From assembly GCA_977006965.1 (NCBI GenBank), contig OZ345353.1:2418001-2482000 (forward strand): DNA of 64,000 nt, read 5' to 3'. The notes below the pieces were generated by a model. The model searched no databases. It was not told the DNA's origin and worked only from the letters and a program-made list of their open reading frames with translations. The translations under genes and the position numbers were made by a program. Below are positions 9,870 through 20,163 of the stretch, piece after piece. Position 1 is the first letter of the stretch, and the number at the start of each line of letters is the position of its first letter. The stretch comes from Phymatolithon calcareum. Taxonomy: Eukaryota; Rhodophyta; Florideophyceae; Hapalidiales.

Positions 9870-10738
9870 ATGCCTCTTGAGCCCTGCGTTTCAGAGAGTT
9901 CTTCCGGCAAGGGTTCGTGCATGGACGAATTCAATCTTGCATTGACCAAGGCGTACGATACTGCTTACATTGACGAGTTTATGCGTCTTCTCTATACCGC
10001 TAAGGAAGACATTCCGAGTGAGAGCAAGCCCGTTCAAATGGATACTTCAGACAGTCAGAACTGTTCTTTCGCAGATTATTGCGCCCCTAACCGTCCCAGA
10101 AATCGCAATTATCGCAGGACGCGTGGTCCTGGTGCCCGTCGCGTTAACCGTTCTAGTCGTCATATGGATCCTGGTCCCAGTCGTCTTTATGCTAATACTG
10201 CTGCGTTTGTACCGTCGTGTTCTCATCGCAATTTGACAAACGCCACTGAGGATATTCCGAACATCGCTGACTCGTTACAAATGCTTGAGATACAGGACGT
10301 CAAGCAGCCTGTGTCCACGCTCGCTCCTCAACTTCAGGCAGAGGCCTTTGCTGCCGGTTTGAATGCCGAAGTAACAATACAGTATAATGAGGCGATGAGA
10401 GCATTTGATTCGACCGCAGGATTGGGGTGCCACGACGGCAGCAACTCGTCCCAAACCTGTCCCCGTCCGTCGTCTCATGGGTGAATTGTCAGGCGGCTCA
10501 TCGCCCAATTGTGGCTGCGTGTGTCGCGTGAAGGATGTGGGCGGTCATTGGGTCACCACCGGAGCTTCTGTCAGTGTGCTCTATGCAACTCTGTGTGAGA
10601 AGGCTTGTGAGGAGGCGCGTACCTTTTCTGCCTCTTCAGCGCTCCTCGCGGTACGCCTCCCCTCGCCGTGCCAAGGACATCCTTTGCCGTGCACATGTGC
10701 CTAAATGGCTGGAGAGGAACACCTACAGACAGATATAG
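9870..10738 (+). pseudogene. Broken CID7-like paralogue
   Basis: This is a second copy of the 5909-7528 gene. The N-terminus (DEFNLALTKAY, IDEFMRLL), the SFADYCAP segment, the PAM2-like motif (SRLYANTAAFVP) and one 30-residue repeat unit are retained. A deletion of roughly 240 bp relative to the intact gene then removes the CUE region and shifts the frame near 10410, so the first frame stops at 10484. The next frame carries VKDVGGHWVTTGAS and the start of DUF1771, then diverges. A remnant of the last Smr helix (KWLERNTY) ends the copy. It cannot encode a functional Smr protein, although the PAM2-bearing N-terminal part of about 200 residues is still open. Confidence 0.85.
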
Positions 10739-11574
10739 ATCTATTTTAGAAGCTATCGACCGACTGCCGATGGGTGCGAGGACGGTGCAGATTGAAGCAG
10801 AGTCATGGTCAGTTTGTGTCTGATTTCAAGAGTGGATCGAGGCATCATGACTCGTGCCAATAGACCCAGTAGAGCTGAGTGTTTCCACTCAAATGCTAGT
10901 CGGCTCTATCCTCTCGGAATCATCAGAGCAACCAAGAGCTATCGTCCGGCAGAGGCAATCAATTTGTGGAACACGCCGTCATAACTATCTTTTTGTGACT
11001 AACTGGGTCAACTTTCAGCAAGAGCAAGGTATTCGAGATAGTTTTATCTCTTCAGTCAGATGTCAAGGACCGTCTGAGTATCAGTTCCCTCGCAACAAGT
11101 ACTATATCACTCGATTGCACACTTCGCTTGGAATCTCGATCCCTCTCATAATAGCTACTTGTGTCACTGAGCAGCTTGTCAAACTTTATTGAAATCAAGA
11201 ATTTCAAAAGAGTATCATGCACCCCAATCCCATTCGCTAAAATTTATCTCAAAATTTAAAGTTGAAAACGACCTTCAAAATTTGCAAAATATTACCAATG
11301 TTGCAGCAGTGCGAAAAAATGTTCCCGCACGTTGACTGGATACAGCGGAAGCGGATTCTGCATGGTTTTTGAACCACGGCGGGGTGAACGACGACCAGAG
11401 GCGCTCTTGTCGGCAGGAATTTGGTGTTCGCTGGATTTCGAAGCCTCACCTTGAATCGCGCTGCATTCAAGACTCACTGAATAACTGCTTCACGCCGTTT
11501 GTCCGTGCTCTATCCAGTGAGACGCTGGTACTGTTTCCTCCGATTCCCCCCCCCCCCCCCCCCCATCAACCGCC
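10739..11574. other. Intergenic region before FkbM gene
   Basis: No recognisable gene. It ends in a run of 19 cytosines (11546-11564), ten bases before the ATG of the next gene. Confidence 0.6.
11546..11564 (+). repeat. 19-bp poly-C tract
   Basis: An uninterrupted homopolymer of cytosine lies directly upstream of the FkbM start codon. Its length may be imprecise because such runs are hard to sequence. Confidence 0.9.
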
Positions 11575-12822
11575 ATGGCTCTGTTACCAACATCAAGGAT
11601 CAGCACGATCAAGAGAAGAACGCCAAGTCGAGGGCGTGGTATCATCAAGCTATGCAGCTGCATATTTATTGTTTCCGTCGCGGTTTTCATTGTTTTGTCC
11701 TTGGTCAAGGAAGCATTTCCACAAAATGTGCACATAAGTGATACCGTGCCGGCGAGTCAGGCCCACAATGCTGACCAACACATAATTGATAACCATCCCG
11801 TAGATGCAATTGCTCAGGCTAGAGCAAACCTTGGAGGTAAATCCTACATCGAAGAGCGGCCCTGGCAGGAGGCCGCACCAACTTGGTGCAAGCAATTGAT
11901 CGAAAATCCCCGCGAGCGCGTGCGTGGAAGCGGCAATTGCGGACAGGGTCCGTTTGGTGCTGTTTGCGCCGACGGAATGCCCCGATTCTTCGGCCAGGAA
12001 AACCAGGTAGGTTTCTAACCTCGCATGCAATTCGGCGTTGCGGTCAGTGTCGAGTTCTGACCAATCTCGATTCGCTCAACTTTCTTGCTTTTCCTATGTT
12101 TTCTGGTGTCCGTCTGCAGGATATGTGGGTCTGGATGAATGTAAGTACATCCATGTCTTGCGCAGCGCCAATTTCTAGCCCAGTGCATACCGATCAAATT
12201 CTAACTCGGGCCCATGTATTCCACTTTCTCGCAGCACTTTAAAAACTTGAAACGACGCGGGGTGTACCTAGACATCGCAGCGAATGAACCCATGGAAATC
12301 AGCAACACGTACTTCTTCGATAAGTGTCTGGGATGGCGTGGATTGTGCGTGGAGGCGTACCCAAGATACTTTCCCAACCTGATTAAGATGCGTTCTTGCG
12401 GGCTAGTACCAACATGCGTAAGCGACAAGGAAGAGAACGTTTCATTTGTCATGTATCTCGGACTCAGTGGTGTGGTCGAAACGAACAAGAATACCCAGAT
12501 CTTGAATAGTCCGCGAATGGAGCTGACGTGCGTCCCGACTTCGCGTGCAATTGATGCGGGCGGTATGCCGAAGATCGATCTGCTCTCATTAGACGTTGAG
12601 GGCCACGAGCACAAGGTGCTGCAGGGTATCGATTGGAAGCGGACGCGTATTAATGTCATCATCATCGAGTCGCTTCAACCGCATACGGAAACTATGCTTA
12701 TTGAGCTTGGGTACCGCAAACTGGACGTGCCGTCCACGCCAGAAGAGAAGGCGAAGGAGGGAGCATTGTACCAGGATGCCGTATTCATTCGGAACGACGT
12801 TACGTGGGGAGCACCTATCTAA
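11575..12822 (+). CDS. FkbM-family methyltransferase, three exons
   Basis: Exons 11575-12006, 12120-12140 and 12235-12822 join in frame to give 346 residues. The introns (113 and 94 nt) begin GTAGGT and GTAAGT and end TGCAG and CGCAG. Residues 24-46 form one transmembrane helix after a basic N-terminus, which suggests a type II Golgi protein. The FkbM fold follows: QDMWVWMNHF across the exon joins, the SAM-binding region GVYLDIAANE near residue 160, a GWRGLCVEAYP strand and LDVEGHEHKVLQGI. The family O-methylates sugars and other hydroxyls. In a red alga a galactan methylation role is plausible but inferred. Unspliced readings stop at 12018 and 12242, which supports the introns. Confidence 0.88.
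12120..12140 (+). other. 21-nt micro-exon of the FkbM gene
   Basis: It encodes DMWVWMN, the part of the FkbM signature preceding the SAM-binding strand. It is flanked by TGCAG and GTAAGT. Because 21 is divisible by three, skipping it would keep the frame but delete a conserved motif. Confidence 0.8.
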
Positions 12823-13988
12823 GATGAGTGCAGGCGTTATCAATAACATCTCATCTTCGTGTTGGGAATTATGTTTTAGGTTTATGTAATTCTAGACTGA
12901 TATTATCAGTTAACCTGCGTTTTGCATAGTGTTTTTTCGAGGACTTAGCAGTCATGTCATTTTTAAAAAGGGAAGTGGGATATGACCACGGCGATGCATA
13001 CGTCTTTTTCGAGATCGTCCTCTGAATGTTGGACCTCGCCTTCAAGCTGCTTTCTTAGGTTCATATCTGTTGCCTGTGCGTATGCATGCTGTTCCTATAG
13101 CCGCACTCAATGTTACCTAATTTCCAATGGAAACAGATGTGAGAAGATGCATTTATTCATTTTGCCTTTTCCCCTAATGGGACTAGAAGCGATGTGAGAA
13201 GATAATAATGAATTCATTCTTATTCCCCTATGGGGCCAGCAAGCAGTGCTTCTATTTTACCTCTACTTAGATTATTGCAGGGCGTTAATCCTGCTAGCTA
13301 ATTGTAAGCACGCTTCTTCTCTACCTGCCTCTCGTCATTAGACGATTCAACCCGAAGCAACTACGGTGGTTCCACGTTATGTGAGAAGATATCAATATGC
13401 CCCTCAAGGACTCAACATTTCACCATAACTTGAGCTCGAGACGAAAATTGAACCACTGCTCTACCAAACTTCGCGTTCCGACTCCATGACGTCTGTCACT
13501 ACAACTTATATGGAAATTCTAGAATTCGCATCAATTGCAGATTCTGCAATTTGTGTGTCTCGAAATTTCGCGCTCACGTGAGTTCTCTGTAAAGATATTT
13601 TGGAGAAGGAATGTGTGCTGGACACGCCCGAGCTCGCCTGAGAAGTAGAAGATCTGTGGATGTGGACTGAAACATTTTTTCATCAAACGGAAGTGGTGTC
13701 GAAAAAATCAAGTCTCCAACTTCAATCATTCTCAGCGATAGCCGTGATGTAAATTCCAACTCAAGCGGCTCCGTAGTGTTCTTTGCATAGTTCCGCAGTG
13801 GAGCATATTAAACATGTTCTGATTCACTTTACAATGCTTTCGATCGCTCAAATTTCCTGATGAATACTATTGCGCAGGTCGGGACTGACGGTCAGCATAG
13901 CATTCATGACGGTACTAATGCAGAAAGACTGGGAGACTGTCCAAATCTAGTACCGCAGTAAAAATTAAAAATTGAGAAGCTTCCAATT
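12823..13988. other. Intergenic region with LINE-tail insertions
   Basis: No gene. It holds the two short tail insertions described at 13137-13390. The remainder, about 13391-13988, shows no recognisable feature. Confidence 0.6.
13137..13390 (-). mobile_element. Two LINE-tail insertions sharing a target
   Basis: ATGTGAGAAGAT occurs three times (13137-13148, 13192-13203, 13379-13390). The first gap holds a 43-bp tail with a CCCATTAGGGGAAAAGG box, the second a 175-bp insert ending in CCCCATAGGGGAATAAG, both on the minus strand. These boxes match the 3' ends of the LINE copies at 17-347 and 41.35 kb, so these are severely truncated LINE or non-autonomous insertions flanked by a 12-bp target duplication. 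Confidence 0.7.
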
Positions 13989-16166
13989 TTATACGTCAAC
14001 CTTGAGAGCAATAGCAGCAAAGACCAAACTATCGCATATCTCATCTATCACCTTCTTCGTAGGTTTCCCTTCCCCATGTCCAGCTTTTGTGTCCACCCGA
14101 AGGAGAAGAGGCTTATCCTTCTGCACTTTCGACTGTCCAGCAACATACTGCAATTTCGCCGCGAACTTGAGCGTATGCAGCGGGACAACACGGTCATCAT
14201 GATCGCCAGTAGTGAGCATGACGGCCGGGTACGGCACGCCGCGCTCGTCCGGGTTGAAAATGTTATGCAACGGCGAGTACTTAATAATATGTCGGAAGTC
14301 CTCCTCCTTATCCGGATCACCAAAGTCGCTCACCCACGCCGAACCAATTGTGAATTTGTGGAAGCGAAGCATATCCATAACACCAACCTGAGCAACAGCT
14401 GCACCAAACAACTCGGGTGCCTGATTGATGCACGCGCCTACCAGAAGTCCCCCATTGCTTCCGCCCATGATGAGCAATGATTCAGGCGCAGTAACTTTCA
14501 ATTCCCCGGTAAGCGCTTTTGCAGCCCACTGGAAGTCATCAAAAACGTTCTGTTTTTTCCCAATGATGCCCTGGTTGTGCCAATCTTCCCCGTATTCATT
14601 CCCACCCCGAAGGTTGGCGACAACCACTATTCCGCTGAGGCACTGAAGCCAACTCGCCCATCGCGCAGAATAGGATGGGGTCAGAGCAATAGAAAACCCG
14701 CCATAGCCGTACAGAAGAGTGGGTGGGTTCGGACGCGCCGCTTTTGCAGCAGCGGAGCCCTCACGTGGGCCCACAATGAACATTGGCACACGCGTGCCGT
14801 CTTTCGAAGAATAAAATGTTTGTCTTGTTGCATATTGGCTGGGATCGAAACCAGGTGGTGTCATGGATCGAAACACGCGCGTACCGTCCCCAAAGGGCAA
14901 CGTGAGATCAACATAATATACAGTACCAGGATAGAGAAAACTGGAAAAAACGTATGTCAGAAATTCATGCTCCTGCGACGCCTGAACGTTGGAAACCGAT
15001 CCGAGGTCCGGGAGCTTGACGTTGTGCAACAGCTCCCCGGTACGAAGAGCGTGGATTGACAGTCGATTCTTCGCATCCTCCATATATACGAGCACCATGC
15101 CGTCGGTTTGGGCAGCCCTTGCTGTAGTGAGAACGTGGACCGGATGTTCTGAGACAATCTCGGTCCACTCAGTCGCCGGCTTGGACAAGGTTGCTGCGAT
15201 AATACGGTTGTTCTGTGCCTTCCAATTTGTGCGAAGATAAAACATCGAGTCGTCATTAGCCACGTAGGAAAACTCAGCTTCAAAACTGGAATCCGCCAGC
15301 ACAACAATGTTGTCACCCTCTTTTCCAAAATTGGTACTTATGTCCACAACCCACATCTGATTACGGGGAGAGCAATCTTCTGAAATGGTGATGACTAAGT
15401 ATTTGCCATCGATGGTGCTCATGAGACCGTAAATGCGCTTCGGAAACTTGGGATCGGTAAGAACAAGACGATCGTTTTCCTGCGATGTTCCGAGAACATG
15501 ATAATAAACGGCCTGATTCCTCGCCTGATCTGTTTCCGCCCCGCGTTTTTCCTTATCATCGGTATCAGCTAGTGATTCAGGGGCTGGATAGCGAGAGTAA
15601 TAAAAGCCCTTCTCATCGTTGTTCCACGCAATGCTTGCAAACTTGGCCCATTCCAAGCATTCCGCAAAATCGTCCATGGTATCCGTATGACGGACGCGAA
15701 TCTCCGTCCAGTCACTTCCAGACAGACTTACTGAGTATGCACAATATTTTCCATGCGGTGACAAGACAGCTCCGGTGAGACTTGCGGTTCCATCCTCCTT
15801 CAGATTGTTCGGATCTATGAACGGAACTGCGGAATCATCCGTCAGACTGTCCGCACGCATAAGCACTGGCTGATTGGCAAGGCCCTTCTTCACAGTATAG
15901 TAAAAATACTTCCCCTTTTTCCCCGGTGCCGAATAGCGGTCGTAATCGAGAAGTGTCTCAACGGCGGCTTTGAAGCGAGGAATGGCGTTCTGGCGCGAGG
16001 CAAGAACACTTTCCGTCACCTCATTCTGCTGGTCGATCCAAGCGGCAGTATCAGGACTGTCCGCGTCCTCTAACCAACGATATGGATCGGCGATGCTGGT
16101 ACCGTGCAAAGTTTCAACGACGTCGACGCGGCGTGTCAGCGGGTAGACGGGTGCTACAGACCCCAT
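13989..16166 (-). CDS. Prolyl oligopeptidase (S9A)
   Basis: 725 residues from the ATG of MGSVAPVYPL; an earlier in-frame TTG was not used. Prolyl oligopeptidases cut after proline in short peptides in the cytosol. The N-terminal DPYRWLED motif, a seven-bladed propeller region and a C-terminal alpha/beta hydrolase domain are present. The catalytic triad is visible as Ser about 570 in GGSNGG, Asp about 657 in GDHDDRV and His about 697 in AGHGEGKP, with the usual spacing. GGNEYGEDWH and LLYGYGGF are also family hallmarks. Length is normal, there are no introns, and no signal peptide is seen. In red and other algae such enzymes may act in peptide turnover or cyclic-peptide maturation; nothing here indicates a special substrate. 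Confidence 0.97.
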   Translation of the reverse strand: MGSVAPVYPLTRRVDVVETLHGTSIADPYRWLEDADSPDTAAWIDQQNEVTESVLASRQNAIPRFKAAVETLLDYDRYSAPGKKGKYFYYTVKKGLANQPVLMRADSLTDDSAVPFIDPNNLKEDGTASLTGAVLSPHGKYCAYSVSLSGSDWTEIRVRHTDTMDDFAECLEWAKFASIAWNNDEKGFYYSRYPAPESLADTDDKEKRGAETDQARNQAVYYHVLGTSQENDRLVLTDPKFPKRIYGLMSTIDGKYLVITISEDCSPRNQMWVVDISTNFGKEGDNIVVLADSSFEAEFSYVANDDSMFYLRTNWKAQNNRIIAATLSKPATEWTEIVSEHPVHVLTTARAAQTDGMVLVYMEDAKNRLSIHALRTGELLHNVKLPDLGSVSNVQASQEHEFLTYVFSSFLYPGTVYYVDLTLPFGDGTRVFRSMTPPGFDPSQYATRQTFYSSKDGTRVPMFIVGPREGSAAAKAARPNPPTLLYGYGGFSIALTPSYSARWASWLQCLSGIVVVANLRGGNEYGEDWHNQGIIGKKQNVFDDFQWAAKALTGELKVTAPESLLIMGGSNGGLLVGACINQAPELFGAAVAQVGVMDMLRFHKFTIGSAWVSDFGDPDKEEDFRHIIKYSPLHNIFNPDERGVPYPAVMLTTGDHDDRVVPLHTLKFAAKLQYVAGQSKVQKDKPLLLRVDTKAGHGEGKPTKKVIDEICDSLVFAAIALKVDV

Positions 16167-16777
16167 GCTATGGCTGTTTTTCGACGACACTCCTTGTGGC
16201 AACCGCGAGATCGTTGTTCATCATACTGATGCCGCGACATATACGTAGTGGAACTGGAGAGAGCGCCCTCCGACGGAGATTACACGTGTAGAAAAAACAG
16301 GTCCAGACAAATCTTGACATCATCGTCTCCTCCGATTTGATTGGATATTTCAAAAGCCCAAGGTTTTTGGGTATTATCAAAGGTATCATACTGCTGCTGA
16401 AAAACACGGGATGATTCGGTGGAGGAGGACTATGTCGCTCGTGGAATAGAGAGCTCCTCACAACTCAATCTGTCAAAAACGCTCGTAAAACAATGATGAC
16501 GCTCTCGAGCTCGAGTGGGGGAGGGATCCCTCCCCCACTCTTAAAGTATGTAACCGTAGCGATATCGCTTGAACCGCTTCATAGCGCGACAGAAGCAGTG
16601 TTTCTGTACCGACTCCAGTAGGCCTCCGATTAGCAGTCGGAATGCATCTCAGTGGAGCGGAGTGATCTGAAGGTAATTCTGTATATATTCAAAAGCGGTG
16701 TAGTTTTGATGACCCGTGCTAGGCAAATCACTAACTAAAAGTTATCCAAGCCAGCTTTTTGTTCAAAAGTGTTTGAG
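16167..16777. other. Intergenic region with a perfect palindrome
   Basis: No gene. It contains the 28-bp palindrome at 16513-16540 and lies between the start of the prolyl oligopeptidase and the 3' end of metacaspase copy 1. Confidence 0.6.
16513..16540. repeat. 28-bp perfect palindrome
   Basis: Arms of 14 bp (GAGTGGGGGAGGGA and its complement) meet with no spacer. It directly follows a second small palindrome, CTCGAGCTCGAG. Confidence 0.9.
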
Positions 16778-19090
16778 CTACAATGAAAACTGGGTCTCGT
16801 AGATAGAAAACCTGTGCGATGAGCTCAGCTGTGGTTCTTGTGGCGAAGTGCCCTTGAGCGTCTCTTCCTGTCTAGTAATGGTGTTCACATTACTTTGAAT
16901 CAAGCGAAGATGCTCGCCAAAACTTGTTTCCGCCGTTCCCTTTCCTTCCCTCTGCCTCTTCAGCAGTTCTCGCACTGATTCAATAAACGACCTCGTCATC
17001 ACGCCAAACGAGATAATCCTCCCCATACGCTCACGAGTGATATCTACAGCCTGTTGCAAATCCGCACTACCGGCATACAAAAGAGTTTCCCCAACTCTCA
17101 TATCGGGTCGCAGTGCGTGTCGCGGCGGTTGCGCACTCTCACTCGAAGTATCCATTTCAGTCCCCAGCGTCACTCGTCGGTGTCCGCGCGTTCGGGTATA
17201 CAGGAATGGTAAATCGCACACGGTACCACTTGTACACGCATCGATGAGACATGTGAGTCTTGCGCCGAAAGGGACACGTCGAATGAGCCATGAGAAAATA
17301 TCATCATCGACAATAACTCCCGATTGTGCAGAATCGACAGGTACGAGACATTGATCAAACTCTGTGTCTTGTTCATCGCCAGAATAATCCTTCACGAGAG
17401 ATCCATGACCTGCGAAATAGAAGAACATAGCGTCACCATCCTGAGCATCGGTACGAACCCACTTCATGGATTCCATGATATTCTTATATGTCGGCATTTC
17501 CACACCCATCTCGCCACACCCAGGAATGGTATCGCACAGCACACGGATGTTCTCCTTTGCAAACCCGAAAGTCTCAACGAGTAAACGAAACACCTCTCGT
17601 ACATCGCTCAATGTGCCTGGTAACGTATTATCCTTCGTGTTTGCGTACGTGACACCCACGATAACCGCGCGATACCTTCGCTTACTCGGACTATACTTGC
17701 CCCAAACTGTCTTTTCAAAGTTTTTCGTCGCAGGACTCAATTTCGGGATGCCATTAACTCCCTCCCGTGCCCATACCGGTTTCTCCTTCGCCTTGTAACT
17801 GGCGACCTGTCCCACTGGCGCCGTCGCTCTCCGCCGTAATGCATTGGATGCCGGCTCCATACTGTCTTCTTTCTCCTCAAGCGCCATCGTCTGCACGCGT
17901 CGCAGCCCGTTGAGAGCGGCACGAGAAATTCCAGCGTTCGGACCAGCCTGAGCACGATAAGTGTCTCGACGCCGCAATTGCTCCTCCGGCGAAATGGGAC
18001 AGGCCTCCTTTGGTGGCGGAGCCAGCGAGTGCATGTTTTCCATGGCGACGGCTGACCGCCGGCGGACTGGAAGATCAGCATCCTCGGCGACTTCGCGGGC
18101 CACAAGTGCCTCTGGAGCGAGCGGTTTGGCCGCGGAGACAGTGATTTTGGGAACGAATTGGCCCACATGCTCCTGGAAAAGCTTTTCCCGCATTGGCGCC
18201 ACTCCACGCGGTCCGTCGGGATGTCGTGCGGAAAGGTGGAAGGGGTCGAGTGGATTTGCTGCGCTCGGTGGAGCGAATGCGTAGCCATGCGCTGGCAACC
18301 GTGTCGGATAACCATGCGAAAAAGCGGGACGTTCTGATTTGTAATTCGGTTCCAGAGGTGCATAGCGAGGGTACTGTGGTGCGTAACCTGAATACGTACC
18401 GTAGCCTGACGGTTGTGAACCTGGATATCCCGGCGGCGGTGCATATTCCTCATGCGCCACGGAATGCGCCCGTCCCAACGAGTCTACCGATGAACTGCGA
18501 TTATTGGTAGCACAAACTGGAGCTGAATGAGAGCGATGCAAAACAGGTTGTGAAGTCATCTGATGAGGTTGAGAATTATGCGTCGGTTGTAGAGGAGGTC
18601 GCTGGGGAGTCCCCCACTGAACGGGATAAGCGGCCTGATGTTGTGGTGCGTGTTGCAATTCTGCATGCGATGTCTGAGGGGGCGCATACTTCTGCCAGCC
18701 GGACGACTGGTATGGAAGTCGGGGCGAAGAGCGGGAGGCTGGCGAACGAGCATAAGATGCCGGCATCGCACCCGATCCCTCTACGGGCGCTGCACCACCA
18801 GCGCGGACGCCGACGGCAGGGGAGTGCGCGTGTGCGACATAGCGTGCGTCCTCTTGTCGCTGCGCCCAACCTTCACCGGCGGGAGAACGTTCGTATGCGC
18901 GCGCGCCGCCGTGAAGCTGGCGTTGCTGCTCGCGAGTGGCAGGGGAGGCTGCATAGCCTCGCGGTACGGCACCAAGAGTGGGCGGAGTGGAGGCATGGAC
19001 GCCGCTGCGCTCATTGAGAATGGCGCGCGCGACGCGTGATAAACGCACCGGCGGCGCGGGCGGATGCGGCGGTGGTAGTTGGGTGCTCAT
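16778..19090 (-). CDS. Type I metacaspase, copy 1
   Basis: 770 residues, intronless. The long N-terminal region (about 1-470) is rich in Pro, Gln, Ala and Tyr, with GYPGSQPSGYGTYSGYAPQY-type stretches, and is probably disordered. The caspase-like domain starts near 475 (RRYRAVIVGVTYANT). The catalytic dyad is His about 562 in FYFAGHG and Cys about 619 in LIDACTSG, where most metacaspases have D-S/A-C-H-S-G. Asp-rich loops (SGDEQD, DDDIFSW) and the GETLLYAGSADLQQA segment fit the family. Metacaspases are Ca-dependent proteases cutting after Arg or Lys and act in stress, ageing and protein quality control. A very similar copy lies at 26955-29279 in the same orientation. Confidence 0.95.
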   Translation of the reverse strand: MSTQLPPPHPPAPPVRLSRVARAILNERSGVHASTPPTLGAVPRGYAASPATREQQRQLHGGARAYERSPAGEGWAQRQEDARYVAHAHSPAVGVRAGGAAPVEGSGAMPASYARSPASRSSPRLPYQSSGWQKYAPPQTSHAELQHAPQHQAAYPVQWGTPQRPPLQPTHNSQPHQMTSQPVLHRSHSAPVCATNNRSSSVDSLGRAHSVAHEEYAPPPGYPGSQPSGYGTYSGYAPQYPRYAPLEPNYKSERPAFSHGYPTRLPAHGYAFAPPSAANPLDPFHLSARHPDGPRGVAPMREKLFQEHVGQFVPKITVSAAKPLAPEALVAREVAEDADLPVRRRSAVAMENMHSLAPPPKEACPISPEEQLRRRDTYRAQAGPNAGISRAALNGLRRVQTMALEEKEDSMEPASNALRRRATAPVGQVASYKAKEKPVWAREGVNGIPKLSPATKNFEKTVWGKYSPSKRRYRAVIVGVTYANTKDNTLPGTLSDVREVFRLLVETFGFAKENIRVLCDTIPGCGEMGVEMPTYKNIMESMKWVRTDAQDGDAMFFYFAGHGSLVKDYSGDEQDTEFDQCLVPVDSAQSGVIVDDDIFSWLIRRVPFGARLTCLIDACTSGTVCDLPFLYTRTRGHRRVTLGTEMDTSSESAQPPRHALRPDMRVGETLLYAGSADLQQAVDITRERMGRIISFGVMTRSFIESVRELLKRQREGKGTAETSFGEHLRLIQSNVNTITRQEETLKGTSPQEPQLSSSHRFSIYETQFSL

Positions 19091-19520
19091 GTTTGCTGTG
19101 AATGATGCGGGCGTGTGAGCCTGCGGACTGCATGCACAGGTAGTCTATCAAGGAAACTTGCCTTCATGCAGCAGGAATGGGCGCATAGCGGTATGGCAAG
19201 TGCTTGCGGCAGACGCGTTGCTGTACGAAGGCATGAAAAACACTTATTGGAGATTTTAGCTGCATGGCGCGCGTCGAGCACGCAATGCAGTTTACGATGC
19301 CGACAATAACACTTGCTCCTACTGTAATGAATCTCTGCGGACGTCCTGTAGATGAGATCCATCCACGTGATATACTTCTCTTTGCCTTGCATGCATCGCC
19401 ATCATCCTCTCTCCGAAACTGCTCAGATGTGTCGCATGCTGCCACAAGCCGAAGACTGCATACTTTCGGATCCAAGATTCAATATTGAATACATATGTTT
19501 TTTTGAAATAAACAATAGAA
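19091..19520. other. Upstream region of metacaspase copy 1
   Basis: No gene. The first 60 or so bases resemble the matching leader of metacaspase copy 2 (shared GCGGGCGTGTGAG), so the duplication reaches into the 5' leader. Beyond that the two flanks differ. Confidence 0.55.
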
Positions 19521-19700
19521 ATAAACGAGGAAATTCACTACATGGCCACCAAAAATTAGCAAAATTCACTACATGGCCATCTCTAGCCATATCTAGTACT
19601 CACCCCTAGCCAAGCGTACTATCATAACTCACTCTAGCCAAAACTACTACTCATCCGTTTGTCATAGCAATCTTTGGGACAGTAAAATTTCTTGCACGCG

Positions 19701-20150
19701 CTACTCTCTACGCTTTAGATCCTTGTCGCAAGCAGCATCTCCGTCATCGCAGGCGGTAAGGTCGATAATCATGGACTGAGCCACTTTTTCGATGTGTTTT
19801 CGTTTCGCCTTGACGACGTTGTGGATGTTGGGTCTCCCACATGTCTGCGAAAAGTGACCAGTGTTTCTCCACGAGGAGCAGTGACGGGCCCTCATTTCGG
19901 ACGGCAAGTAGGGCCTCTTGCGCTAGCGTCCCGGCTTAGCCGCAAGGTCAAACGGCACCAAATCATCCTGTACGAGCTGGTCTCCAGTGATTGCAACAGG
20001 CGTGATGCCGTCCGCATGCTGCTTGGCCCACGTTCTCAACGTCCATACGTCCCCGAACCAGTGCTCGTTCCACGGGTCGAACGACGCCCGATTCTGCACC
20101 AAGCGCCTAGAAGCGTACAAAAGTGCAGCGACGACGTGGCTACTTGGCCG
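19701..20150 (-). pseudogene. MULE transposase C-terminus, copy 1
   Basis: The frame is broken by a stop near 19920. It encodes ALLYASRRLV, DPWNEHWFGDVWTLRTWAKQH and a damaged zinc knuckle (HCSSWRNTGHFSQTC, in which the second Cys is Trp). It matches copy 2 over its whole length. Confidence 0.65.
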
Positions 20151-20163
20151 TTGGTGCTACACA

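Noticed and set aside
13400-13480. tRNA-like words on the minus strand (TTTGGTAGAGCAGTGGTTCAA)
   Set aside because: It resembles a D-arm plus a B-box start, but no acceptor stem, anticodon arm or proper T-loop can be folded. It lies outside the adjacent repeat insertion, so a tRNA gene or tRNA-derived SINE is not supported.
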